A DNA stretch of 64,000 bases from Myrica gale. Taxonomy: Eukaryota > Streptophyta > Magnoliopsida > Fagales > Myricaceae. Location of the stretch: contig OZ005605.1 of assembly GCA_963930655.1 (NCBI GenBank), positions 21,955,501 through 22,019,500 of the forward strand, in the 5' to 3' direction. The notes beneath the pieces are model-generated. The model worked only from the letters and a program-made list of their open reading frames with translations, was not told the DNA's origin and ran no database searches. How positions within the stretch are numbered: position 1 is the stretch's first letter; each line of letters begins with the position of its first letter. Made by a program: the position numbers and the translations under genes. Of this stretch, positions 48,300 to 58,085 are shown one piece after another.

Positions 48300-49518
48300 T
48301 GAACAAACCGATTTAGACTCAAATGCGCGGAAAATACCTAGAGGGGGGTGAATAGGTATATTTAAAATTTATCAGGTAAATCTTTTTCTAAGACACAAAC
48401 CTATTCTTTGAAAAACAATTCAACCACACTGTTTTTCAATATGCCAAGATACTTTAAAGATCAGCAAAACGATTAAATGCAAATCAATACAAAACATAAA
48501 ACATAAATCTGTAAAACAGGGGAATCCGAAGAAACTGTAAGTGACTCCGAAGAAACTACACAACCGAAAATTACAAATTCAAAACTTCAATAAATTAATC
48601 ACCAGTTCATCAACTCACCAAATACCAAATTCTTATCAGCAACTTACCAAACAACAAATCTTGGATGTCCTTTGTATAAAAGCCTCAGATCAAAACGATT
48701 CGAACTCTCAATCACAAAGAACAAGATTTGTTAGAAAGATAACAAGTTAAACTAATTAAGAACAACAAGTATAATCACACAATCGAAACACCGAGAATGG
48801 TTACGAAGAGAAACTCCCTAAGGAACGTCCTTAAGGAGAAAAATTCTCCGGGCCCGTAGGCCGTTCGAATCCACTAGTTTCCAATCGATTTACAAAGTGA
48901 TCTATTGAAACGACTAACCTAGCCTATCAACCCACTCTAAATCTTACCGACGTAGAACCTCTACATCCAAATGGAAACCACAATCTCGAACGCCTTTTGA
49001 TCTTCACACACAAATCTTGTGCAATCAATGACCATTGCTGGAACCTCCAGCAACCACTCTTCCAGAACCTCTGGAAGCCTCAATCAATCGTAATGAATGT
49101 ATATCGGTGATCAAAGAACCAAGCTCTCCTTCAGATCTGATATGCAAAACCTTATTCAGCAAACTCAAGTTTTCTACAAGAATCATGAAGTAAAGACGAT
49201 CAACGCACTTCTTGGAGAAAGACTTTCTTGAAGGGAGAAAATGAACTTGAAACAACGAAACCGAAGAGCCCTGTCGAAAATGGCCAGATCTAGAAGTTAT
49301 ATCCGAAAAACTCATTCTGTTATGCAAGTCTTTTGTTTCACGCGTGAGAGGCAAAACACCTTCAGCTCCTTTTCATTCTTCTAGAAACACGGGAAAAAGA
49401 CCAAACTGCCCTTAATGATGAATCATACGTCCAGCTATTGCTTTTTCCTTTTTAGAAGCTACACTATTTACAAAATAGCCCTTCTTTATTTTCACGTAGA
49501 TGCCAAATTGCTTTCACA
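48300..49518 (-). repeat. 3' LTR of the 48.3 kb element
   Basis: Plus-strand start TGAACAAACCGATTTAG, end TTGCTTTCACA. It is 1219 bp and matches 52214-53432 with about seven differences. Open frames within it (48541-48750 plus, 49025-49354 minus) appear in both copies and show no family resemblance. Confidence 0.92.
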
Positions 49519-49532
49519 ATCTCCCCCTTTGG
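49519..49532 (-). other. Polypurine tract
   Basis: On the minus strand this reads AAAGGGGGAGAT immediately before the 3' LTR, the expected plus-strand primer of reverse transcription. Confidence 0.8.
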
Positions 49533-52198
49533 CATCCTACGTGACAAAACCTATTCTAGCCTATAAGCAAAAAGATAATGAAACCTGTTGATCACCACCA
49601 CATGAAACATTTTACATTTAGAGACTCAAACCTTATATGACTCTAAAGCTCATAGACTTGGAATAGAGGCAAATGAACCTGCACAATATTTTATCACAAC
49701 ACCAATCTAACCAACTCATTAGAAATAGTGTTAGATAAAGATAAGAATATAAAAACAGCAGGTAGAATCTCACATATGTTGAGATATGTCTCCCCTGAGA
49801 CACATAGCAATAATAGGAGGCAACTCCCCCTAACATATAGTCAAGTTAAGCAAAATATCTCAATCAAGTCTCCAATGATAAAATCTCATCCTCCAAACAT
49901 TACTCCCCCTTTCAATGGCTCCACAACATCTTATTCATAAAAAGATGTTCTCATATTTTTTCTCCCCCTTTTTGTCAAGGAGGATGCCAAATTGAAAACA
50001 GAATAATATGGTTAATCTCAACAGCACATGTCAGTATATTAAAATATATCTCCAAGACAAAGTGACCATTAGTACGTGTCATTCATTTATATCATAGTCC
50101 ATGTTTTTAATGAAAATCCATATAGCACTAACACTTAAAGACTAAGGTGGATAAAAAAAATGTGATAGATACCTACATGGGGAAAATATATTGTTTTAAA
50201 AGAGCATACTTACTGTAAAGAAGTTCCACTAACAACAACACTACTTCATCCTTATAAAAATGAAATACCAACATTATTAAATTCAACCAATATCAACAAA
50301 GGAATTTAATATGACATTTGGCATGATAAAGACCAATAAGGGTATTGCAAACGGCAGCATTACAATCAGGTATAGTAATATTAAAATTAAACTTAAACAA
50401 AACCATGTTATGATAACTACCCGAACTGCATATTATCCAATGCCAAACAAGGTTTCCACTTTCAACAAAGATTAACTAAGCCACTTGTATTCCCATTAAA
50501 AAAAATTCACAAGACAAATCTTACCGAACCTGTGGCCTCCATAATGGCTTTCCAAGTACACTTCAAACAACAAATAGACATTAGTGACACTCGGCCATAC
50601 TAAAATCATTTAACTGCATTTTATAAGTCATTTAAGCAATGGAGTATTATAAAAAATTGAAGATAACAACAACAACTTATTCAAGAAACCCGAAACCTCT
50701 CATTATAATTTCATATGCTTAAATTTTCACATTTTCATATAAATCATAAATCTAGAGGGAATATATGCTTAATCACGAAAACAAATTCCACAAGAAATAA
50801 TATACATCATTTAGCCAACACATTCTACAAGAATAAATTCAGAATCTCAAAAGAGGTAAATTTTACAAAACCCAGGTTTTGAACAAAACAAATCCATAGA
50901 GCTTGAATGAATATATTGAATCTGAACTTTAATGATGTATAATATAAAAATGGCAAGGGAGTATTAAAACCCATAGAAAATAAGAGCAAAGACATGAGAA
51001 TATTACCAAACCCATTGAGAACAACCACACGGGTTCACAAATGCACTTTTAGAATTCAAAAAAGTACAAAACCATGAAAAGTAAGAAATCACTAACCTTT
51101 GATTGATGAGAGAAAGCATTTAATGTGATTAAATCACCAAAAATCAAAGCAGCAAATGAGCAAAGTGGTTGGCGGCACAGAGAGCTTTCGAGAGAGGAGA
51201 GAGACTCAAGATGGAAAATGACAAAAGCTTTGTAACCCTAGGTTAAAAGCTTACACTTCAAATTACAAGATTGCCCTTTATACATACTGCTGCGTATTGC
51301 ACTTTTACTACTCATTCTTTGATAAAAAAACATTCCAATAAAAGACACTACTATCCTAGTCACTTACAGACTCCATTTTTGAACCTGCAACTGACCAAGA
51401 GTCTCCAGAAAACTACTGAGCAGACTTTTCAATTTCAACAAAGATTAAAGAAGCATGTTATATTCCAATTATCCAAAAATAATAATCAAAACAAATCTAG
51501 AATTTAACATGTAACCCGTGACCTTTATACATCATACCCAACCAAATTTTTCAATAAAGTCACCAAGACATTTCAATATTGCACTAAAGACTCCAAGTAG
51601 CTAGTTGAAGTGTTATGTAAAAAAAAATACACATGCCAATTATTATTTTTTACACGAGAGATATGGGTCTTATATGAACATGAATGAGAGACAATCTAGT
51701 ACTAACAATCATAGATGAACACAGATAGTTCAAGAATCAAAGGTCAACAAATATAAACGTTAGGTGAAACAAAAACAGTTCGGTAAATGACAAAATGTCC
51801 TCATCACTTCCAAACTCCATATTTGCACCTGCAACTTATCAAGAGACTTAAACCAAAATGAACAGACTACACATATGTGAATGTGAAATATACAATTTTG
51901 CATGCTTTTGCAGATTTATATATGCCTAAAAAAATCTTCATGACACATTATAAGAATGAAATCAGTGAGGATTAAAAAATCACACACTACATTAAGCACA
52001 AACATTTTTCTTCAACTTTAAGCACTCTTCATACAACTCATCATAAGCTATGTGAAAAGAAACCAAGTCGTTTGAATTGAATCTAGGAGATCGTCACCTT
52101 CAAGATTAAATTCATTAGTACTTATAATAGAAGAAGAAAAAGCTTAAAAAATTTTCATTATCCATTTGGAAGAAAAATTGGGTCAAGGAACGAATTTA

Positions 52199-52213
52199 GG
52201 CTCTGATACCAAT
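52199..52213 (-). other. Primer-binding site (initiator-Met tRNA)
   Basis: The plus strand GGCTCTGATACCAATT reversed gives TTGGTATCAGAGCC, directly after the 5' LTR. Confidence 0.88.
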
Positions 52214-53432
52214 TGAACAAACCGATTTAGACCCAAATGCGCGGAAAATACCTAGAGGGGGGTGAATAGGTATATTTAAAATTTATCAGGTAAATCTTTT
52301 TCTAAGACACAAACCTATTCTTTGAAAAACAATTCAACCACACTGTTTTTCAATATGCCAAGATACTTTAAAGATCAGCAAAACGATTAAATGCAAATCA
52401 ATACAAAACATAAAACATAAATCTGTAAAACAGGGGAATCCGAAGAAACTGTAAGTGACTCCGAAGAAACTACACAACCGAAAATTACAAATTCAAAACT
52501 TCAATAAATTAATCACCAGTTCATCAACTCACCAAAAACCAAATTCTTATCAGCAACTTACCAAACAACAAATCTTGGATGTCCTTTGTATAAAAGCCTC
52601 AGATCAAAACGATTCGAACTCTCAATCACAAAGAACAAGATTTGTTAGAAAGATAACAAGTTAAACTAATTAAGAACAACAAGTATAATCACACAATCGA
52701 AACACCGAGAATGGTTACGAAGAGAAACTCCCTAAGGAACGTCCTTAAGGAGAAAAACTCTCCGGGCCCGTAGGCCGTTCGAATCCACTAGTTTCCAATC
52801 GATTTACAAAGTGATCTATTGAAACGACTAACCTAGCCTATCAACCCACTCTAAATCTTACCGACGTAGAACCTCTACATCCAAATGGAAACCACAATCT
52901 CGAACGCCTTTTGATCTTCACACACAAACCTTGTGCAATCAATGACCATTGCTGGAACCTCCAGCAACCACTCTTCCAGAACCTCTGGAAGCCTCAATCA
53001 ATCGTAATGAATGTATATCGGTGATCAAAGAACCAAGCTCTCCTTCAGATCTGATATGCAAAACCTTATTCAGCAAACTCAAGTTTTCTACAAGAATCAT
53101 GAAGTAAAGACGATCAACGCACTTCTTGGAGAAAGACTTTCTTGAAGGGAGAAAATGAACTTGAAACAACGAAACCGAAGAGCCCTGTCGAAAATGGCCA
53201 GATCTAGAAGTTATATCCGAAAAACTCATTCTGTTATGCAAGTCTTTTGTTTCACGCGTGAGAGGCAAAACACCTTCAGCTCCTTTTCATTCTTCTAGAA
53301 ACACGGGAAAAAGACCAAACTGCCCTTAATGATGAATCATAATTCCAGCTATTGCTTTTTCCTTTTTAGAAGCTACACTATTTACAAAATAGCCCTTCTT
53401 TGTTTTCACGTAGATGCCAAATTGCTTTCACA
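52214..53432 (-). repeat. 5' LTR of the 48.3 kb element
   Basis: 1219 bp partner of 48300-49518. Differences noted by eye include GACTC/GACCC, AAATACC/AAAAACC, AAATTCTCC/AAACTCTCC, AAATCTTG/AAACCTTG, ATACGTCC/ATAATTCC and CTTTATTTT/CTTTGTTTT. Confidence 0.92.
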
Positions 53433-54382
53433 CTTTGGAAAAGGAGAGTGCAGATCAAACTGACAGATCCAGGCAAGTGGAGTGCCATCATTCACCTTAT
53501 CGCATGATAAGATCTCAAAGTGGGAAGCAGAGTCCTTCTCGTCATTCCCCCCTGATTTTTTGTGCATATTCTTCCAGGTTTGGTGCGATGCAATTTTTCT
53601 TCGTTAGTTGCAACATATCAAATGTTTGGTTTTTGTTTGCCAGTCAGTATCTTGCCTCCAAGTCTCAATGCTTATGCAAGCGGGACAAAGTTCCAGTGGT
53701 ATTGTTTTAAGTCAATGATGCTTGTGACTGTGAGGCTGGAGCCAGTGGTGTTGTAGCGTGGTTTACAAATAAAGTCGTGCTGTGTTTGTTTTATATTGGG
53801 TGAAATAATCCTCGTTTGTAGAGTCTATCAATGTGGCTTGAGAAACAATGAAAACTTCAACTTGTACTTATAGATAATACATCCGCACATGCTCCCATGT
53901 TCCAGTCAAGCTTTTGTGCAGAGGCTAATATAATTTTCAGACCAAGTAACCAAACAAATTTAAGGAACAGAACTTTCTGTTTCAATTCAGGAACAGATTT
54001 ACGATTGTAAAAACAGATAAAACTAAGAACTGACAGTCCAACTTTAGTTTTCAGCGACTTAGGCATTCTAATCTTCTGCATTTATTGTTGTGATTGTGTT
54101 CATTCCATCATTAACACTAAGAAAATATCTTCCTTTCATAAGGTACTCCGAACGTGAATATACTTACACAAAGTGTACGAAAAAGGGGAAGAAAAGCAGA
54201 GAAAAGAAATGGCACTCTGAATTCGCAGTAGAGAAAAGTACATGAATTAATCAAGCAGGGCCCAGTTTCTTATTAGACACATGATGCCAAAAAATCTGCG
54301 GTATGGTGCTTCATTGGGACAACAGAGCAATTTCAGACCATAATTAGGCCTTCCGCCATGATACGTAATAATGGTAGCTGCA
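53433..54382. other. Between the large element and DUF599 copy 2
   Basis: No gene recognised. The first part (53440-53780) has coding-like composition followed by a 3'-UTR-like stretch with AATAAAG near 53768, but no domain could be identified. 53,860-54,380 is the 3' side of DUF599 copy 2. Confidence 0.4.
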
Positions 54383-54581
54383 TCAGACACTCTGTTTAGT
54401 AGTCTTTTTGACCGTCTTGCTCTCTACAAACTCGTAGTCATGGAACGAGTGCGAATTGGAGTCGAGGTAACTGAGGATTACAACCATAACGATAGAGGCA
54501 ATACACAGGGGTATTGGACCAAAAAACCACAGCAGCAAATTAAGAGCAAAATATAGCGCTCTAAGCCCGAGTCACCAAAGT

Positions 54582-54954
54582 TGATGCAGGAGAATCCAAG
54601 TCCTTTTTGAATATCTATTTTTTAACTATTTTTTTACCATTTATGGTAATATTTCAATTATCGGTTAGGATAAGATTCTGAACCCGATTTGGGCCAGATC
54701 TTTAGCACTAGACTTATCTTATCTCGTATTTTCAAATTTCGAATTTTTAGGATTTTGCTATTTTTGGCAAAATTCGGAGATCTCAGCTATTTTAAACTCG
54801 GCTTGTGGGTTGTTTTCAGCAGTTTTGAATATTATTCGAATTTTATTGAATTCAAGAATTGTTCTTCGAGTTCTTGGGGTAGAACACGCTATTCTTCCTT
54901 GCAAATTGCCGTTTGTACGTGCCTACAGAATAATCAATATTCTGTCCGGCGTCA
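54582..54954 (+). repeat. 5' LTR of the 54.6 kb element
   Basis: 373 bp, partner of 55857-56229. Differences seen by eye: GGAGAATCC/GGAGGATCC, TAAACTCGG/TAAACCCGG, ATCAATATT/ATCATTATT. Confidence 0.93.
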
Positions 54955-54956
54955 AT

Positions 54957-54968
54957 TGGTATCAGAGC
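54957..54968 (+). other. Primer-binding site (initiator-Met tRNA)
   Basis: TGGTATCAGAGC, two bases after the 5' LTR. Confidence 0.9.
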
Positions 54969-55008
54969 TCAAGCTTCTTCCTGAGGCAGTTTACGTTCAT
55001 CAGTATCA

Positions 55009-55956
55009 ATGGCTGGTGGTCGTGGTCGTGGTGTTCGTCGTGGGCAGGTTCCGAATGAGGAAGTCCAGCACCGTGATCGTAACGTTCAGGATGTTATGAT
55101 TGAGGATTTGCAGAGGCAAGTGGCAGAGTTAACCCAGCGCCTGGCGGCGCAGGAGATCGGTCATCATGATGTGGAAGATTCTGATACCGACAACTCCACC
55201 TTCGAAAACCCGTATCACAATCAACTCCGGGAGTACCGTGGTCAAGAGAATCGTTATGGAGATCTCGGCTTCAGAGTTGATTTGCCTGAGTTTTCTGATA
55301 CGTTACAAGAGATGGGAGAGCCAGTGTATGACGAGACTGAAGAGATGAGAGAGCCAGTGTATGACGAAGAAGGAGAAGAAGCGGTGTTGTATGGAGATGA
55401 CCATGAGACCTTAGTCATTCGTAAGAGCCTCCTGACTCCCAGAGGCGACTCCGAAGATGATTGGTTGAGAACCAATATCTTCCATACAACCTGCACCGTG
55501 GCCGATAAAGTATGCAAGATGATTACTGACAGCGGCAGTTGCGAGAACGTAGTCCCTGAAGACGCTGTCCAGAAGTTGCAGTTGAAGACAGATCGTCACC
55601 CCAAGCCATACAAACTGTCATGGCTGAATAAGGGCAGTGAGGAAATAATCTCTGAAGACGGAGGCTATGCCTTCCCGCCATATGGAGATAGTGCAGCAGG
55701 CGAGGAGCAGCAGTTTTCAGATTTTTCTGATTTGCTGTCAGCAGATCCTCCTCCTCCTAAACGGCCGCCTATGAGAGACAAGCTGACGGAGCAAAAAATT
55801 GGATCCTGTGATGCTGCAGAGAACTCGAGGACGAGTTCTTTCCAACCCGAGGTGACTGATGCAGGAGGATCCAAGTCCTTTTTGAATATCTATTTTTTAA
55901 CTATTTTTTTACCATTTATGGTAATATTTCAATTATCGGTTAGGATAAGATTCTGA
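55009..55956 (+). CDS. Chimeric gag-protease-pol-tail protein of the LTR element
   Basis: 315-residue frame. Residues 1-70 (MAGGRGRGVRRGQVPNEE, then a coiled QRQVAELTQRLAAQE and an acidic stretch) match the start of plant Ty3-gypsy gag proteins. Residues about 135-210 (LVIRKSLLTPRG, WLRTNIFHTTCTV, KMITDSGSCENVVPEDAVQKL, HPKPYKLSWLNKG) form a retropepsin-like aspartic protease with DSG as the catalytic triad. Residues about 263-288 (CDAAENSRTSSFQPEVTDA) look like the very end of a pol polyprotein. Everything between is deleted without losing the frame. An acidic repeat EPVYDE occurs twice near residues 104-118. The frame runs about 30 residues into the 3' LTR. Whether it is translated is unknown. 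Confidence 0.75.
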   Translation: MAGGRGRGVRRGQVPNEEVQHRDRNVQDVMIEDLQRQVAELTQRLAAQEIGHHDVEDSDTDNSTFENPYHNQLREYRGQENRYGDLGFRVDLPEFSDTLQEMGEPVYDETEEMREPVYDEEGEEAVLYGDDHETLVIRKSLLTPRGDSEDDWLRTNIFHTTCTVADKVCKMITDSGSCENVVPEDAVQKLQLKTDRHPKPYKLSWLNKGSEEIISEDGGYAFPPYGDSAAGEEQQFSDFSDLLSADPPPPKRPPMRDKLTEQKIGSCDAAENSRTSSFQPEVTDAGGSKSFLNIYFLTIFLPFMVIFQLSVRIRF

Positions 55957-56229
55957 ACCCGATTTGGGCCAGATCTTTAGCACTAGACTTATCTTATCTC
56001 GTATTTTCAAATTTCGAATTTTTAGGATTTTGCTATTTTTGGCAAAATTCGGAGATCTCAGCTATTTTAAACCCGGCTTGTGGGTTGTTTTCAGCAGTTT
56101 TGAATATTATTCGAATTTTATTGAATTCAAGAATTGTTCTTCGAGTTCTTGGGGTAGAACACGCTATTCTTCCTTGCAAATTGCCGTTTGTACGTGCCTA
56201 CAGAATAATCATTATTCTGTCCGGCGTCA
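55857..56229 (+). repeat. 3' LTR of the 54.6 kb element
   Basis: 373 bp partner of 54582-54954, followed directly by the target duplication AAAGT and DUF599 coding sequence. Confidence 0.93.
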
Positions 56230-56819
56230 AAAGTTCACCTCCCCTTATAATTGCCAACTTCACACTACTCACAGGTACCTTACCACTTGGGTTGCTAATC
56301 AGATAGCTTCCATGGACGAGGTGCCTTGCTGACTGAACAAAGCAAGAGAAAGCAAGGAGGAAGCAGACTAGAAGGCTGATGTACTTGATGGACATGGTGG
56401 ACGACCTTGTGTCTCCGTAGATTATATTGCTCTGGAAGAGGTTACTGGAAGAGTTCGCAATCCAAGCTCCAATGAGAGAGCAGAGAGTCAAAGAGATTGT
56501 TGCCAGGTAAATCGCTGCAGATGTGTTGTTGCTGGTCACGGAAAGAGCTACGCTGATATCCTTATCCTGCAATTTCAAATCAAAGGTAAGAAGGTCTGCC
56601 AAAATCCATCTGGTTAAACACAGAGATGAAAGAAGTGGGAGTACTACTGACCTTCATAATAGCCTCGACCCAACCTTCCTTGTCATTGTTCTCATAGCCC
56701 ATGAATGTGGTGTGAGGGCAATAAAGGTATCGGTAAAGGAGGTGGATGTGGTAAGCAAACATGATCAGCAACCCAGCAGGGACCAACACCACATCAAGGT
56801 CGTCCTTTTGGAAACCCAT

Positions 56820-57588
56820 CCTTTTCTTTCCTTTTGCGCTGGCAAGCAACAAAGGAGGAGTCTGTGTGGTTTACCTCTTGGCTCTGTTTAAATATTTGTT
56901 GGGGAAGAGAATCCATGGTGTTTGTATAAAATAATGTAGGTTCTATGTTTAATCGTGTATGAGGCGCCCAATGAGCTCTCACGTGGTTATGAAGAAGCGT
57001 TAGTGGGTCATGACGCAGAGGAAATGGAAAAGTCAGACAAGTCAGTTCATGGTTAGCAAATGAAACTCTGCATAAGCTCTGGTTTACGACGTAGCTTGGG
57101 TCAACATCATTTGTTCCCGTAAAGCAAGGCTAATATCACTTACGTAGCCTTTTAAAAAACTCAACCTTCTGGCTAGAAGACAAACAAACCATTAGCATAT
57201 GATTCCGTAGTCCTCATCTTGGCTTTAGAAAATAGCGGATAACGATCAGTGAGCATATTCTTACAGATTTCGTCATTCCAGGCCCATTTCCCCTTTATCC
57301 ATTCGTTTTTTATTTTAGTTTTCAAAAGCATTGAACTTCGTGAGAAACTTTGACAAAATCTAGAGAGCTACGGTGAATGAAAGCACTCGTTATTGCATGG
57401 AGAATAATGGCACAGTACATTTGAAACGTTAGTTAGAGAAAATTAACTCAGTTATGGTTCCTTTTTTGGGGCAGGGGACAATATTCTCTTATATTGATCC
57501 AAGGGGGCTTAGGAAACACATCTTCCTCTATATTCCAAATGCTCTTGCAAGATTCTGTGCAGCATAATTGACACTATAATAATTATAT
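56820..57588. other. DUF599 copy 2 upstream region
   Basis: Leader and promoter side of copy 2. No other feature recognised. Confidence 0.45.
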
Positions 57589-58085
57589 GGGTTAATTATA
57601 TTTTTTTCCAATATACATTCACAAATTTTAACTCGTTGCAACTGGCTCTAACAAATAATACTTCTCGTTGCGATTTCATCCTTCAACCTGCTAAAATTGT
57701 TATATCGAACAATTTTTTTAAAAAAATAAACAACACATGACCTTCTTCTTTCTTGAAAAGACAAATTTAACCAATTCGATTCTAAGTTAGTTATCTTTTT
57801 TTTAAATATCAGTTAACTACATATTATTTTTTGGCTCTACGAATTGCTAGAAGCACCGTATAAGATCAGGGATGACTCAAACGAGGGTAAAATTTTCTAT
57901 CATGTAAGGAGAAGGTCATGTGTCTGTGACGTGGGATAGAAACCGTTCGATATAACAACTTCAGCAGGTTGGGGATGAAATCGCAATGAAAAGTATAATT
58001 TGTGGAGACTAGTTGTAACGAGTTAAAGTTTGTGGGGGTATTTGAGAATGAGATGATAGTTTGAGGGGGAAATTATAATTAACCC
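57589..58085. mobile_element. MITE, Mutator-type, with perfect 9 bp target duplication
   Basis: The left end GGGTTAATTATA pairs with the right end TATAATTAACCC. Arms of about 125 bases are inverted copies with some substitutions (for example AACTCGTTGCAACT against AGTTGTAACGAGTT, and TTGCGATTTCATCC against GGATGAAATCGCAA). Flanks on both sides read TAATTATAT. 497 bp, non-coding. A fragment of the same family starts at 34864. Confidence 0.9.

Larger units (their letters stand above)
48300..53432 (-). mobile_element. Large non-autonomous LTR retrotransposon (LARD-like, copia-type LTR)
   Basis: Two direct repeats of 1219 bp each (48300-49518 and 52214-53432) enclose 2695 bp. The right-hand repeat is the 5' LTR: next to it, on the minus strand, is TTGGTATCAGAGCC, the initiator-Met tRNA primer site. 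Next to the left-hand repeat is AAAGGGGGAGAT, a polypurine tract. The ends are TG and CA. Flanks are CATTG and CTTTG, a 5 bp duplication with one mismatch. I count about seven substitutions between the LTRs, so insertion is recent. The interior is AT-rich and holds no gag or pol frame, so it relied on another element's proteins. The GTATTTTCCGCGC and CTATTCACCCCCCTC phrases and the CTCCCCCTTTGGCATC next to the tract are typical of SIRE/Tork-like copia elements. Confidence 0.92.
54582..56229 (+). mobile_element. Deleted Ty3-gypsy-type LTR retrotransposon inside DUF599 copy 2
   Basis: LTRs of 373 bp each (54582-54954, 55857-56229), ends TGATGCAG and GGCGTCA. Perfect 5 bp target duplication AAAGT on both sides. 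The primer site TGGTATCAGAGC lies at 54957-54968. I count three substitutions between LTRs, so insertion is recent. The 902 bp interior has one open frame joining a gag start, a protease domain and the end of a polyprotein, with reverse transcriptase, RNase H and integrase missing. A solo LTR of the same family is at 32402. The element needs proteins from a complete relative to move. Confidence 0.94.
54383..56819 (-). pseudogene. DUF599 membrane protein, copy 2, split by an LTR element
   Basis: Exon 1 is 56652-56819 (MGFQKDDLDVVLVPAGLLIM to VEAIMK, 56 residues, normal GTCAGT donor). Exon 2 starts at 56566 and reads to IIRGGEL at 56230, where a 1648 bp LTR element with a 5 bp duplication intervenes. 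The frame resumes from 54581 as LGLRALYFALNLLLWFFGPIPL and ends at the stop 54383-54385 after KTTKQSV. Independently of the insertion, the codon after Trp is TGA (54572-54574), where copies 1 and 3 have TCA (Ser of WSLGL). Exon 2 is otherwise in frame (531 bases after removing the insert). The gene thus has two disabling changes four bases apart. Expression of a truncated N-terminal piece cannot be excluded. Confidence 0.88.

Noticed and set aside
48541..49354. Open frames of 69 and 109 codons, repeated at 52455 and 52939
   Set aside because: They lie inside the two LTR copies and recur only because the LTRs are repeats. No domain is visible.
48300..53432. Segmental duplication of 1.2 kb
   Set aside because: The TG/CA ends, primer site, polypurine tract and target duplication identify the pair as LTRs of one element.
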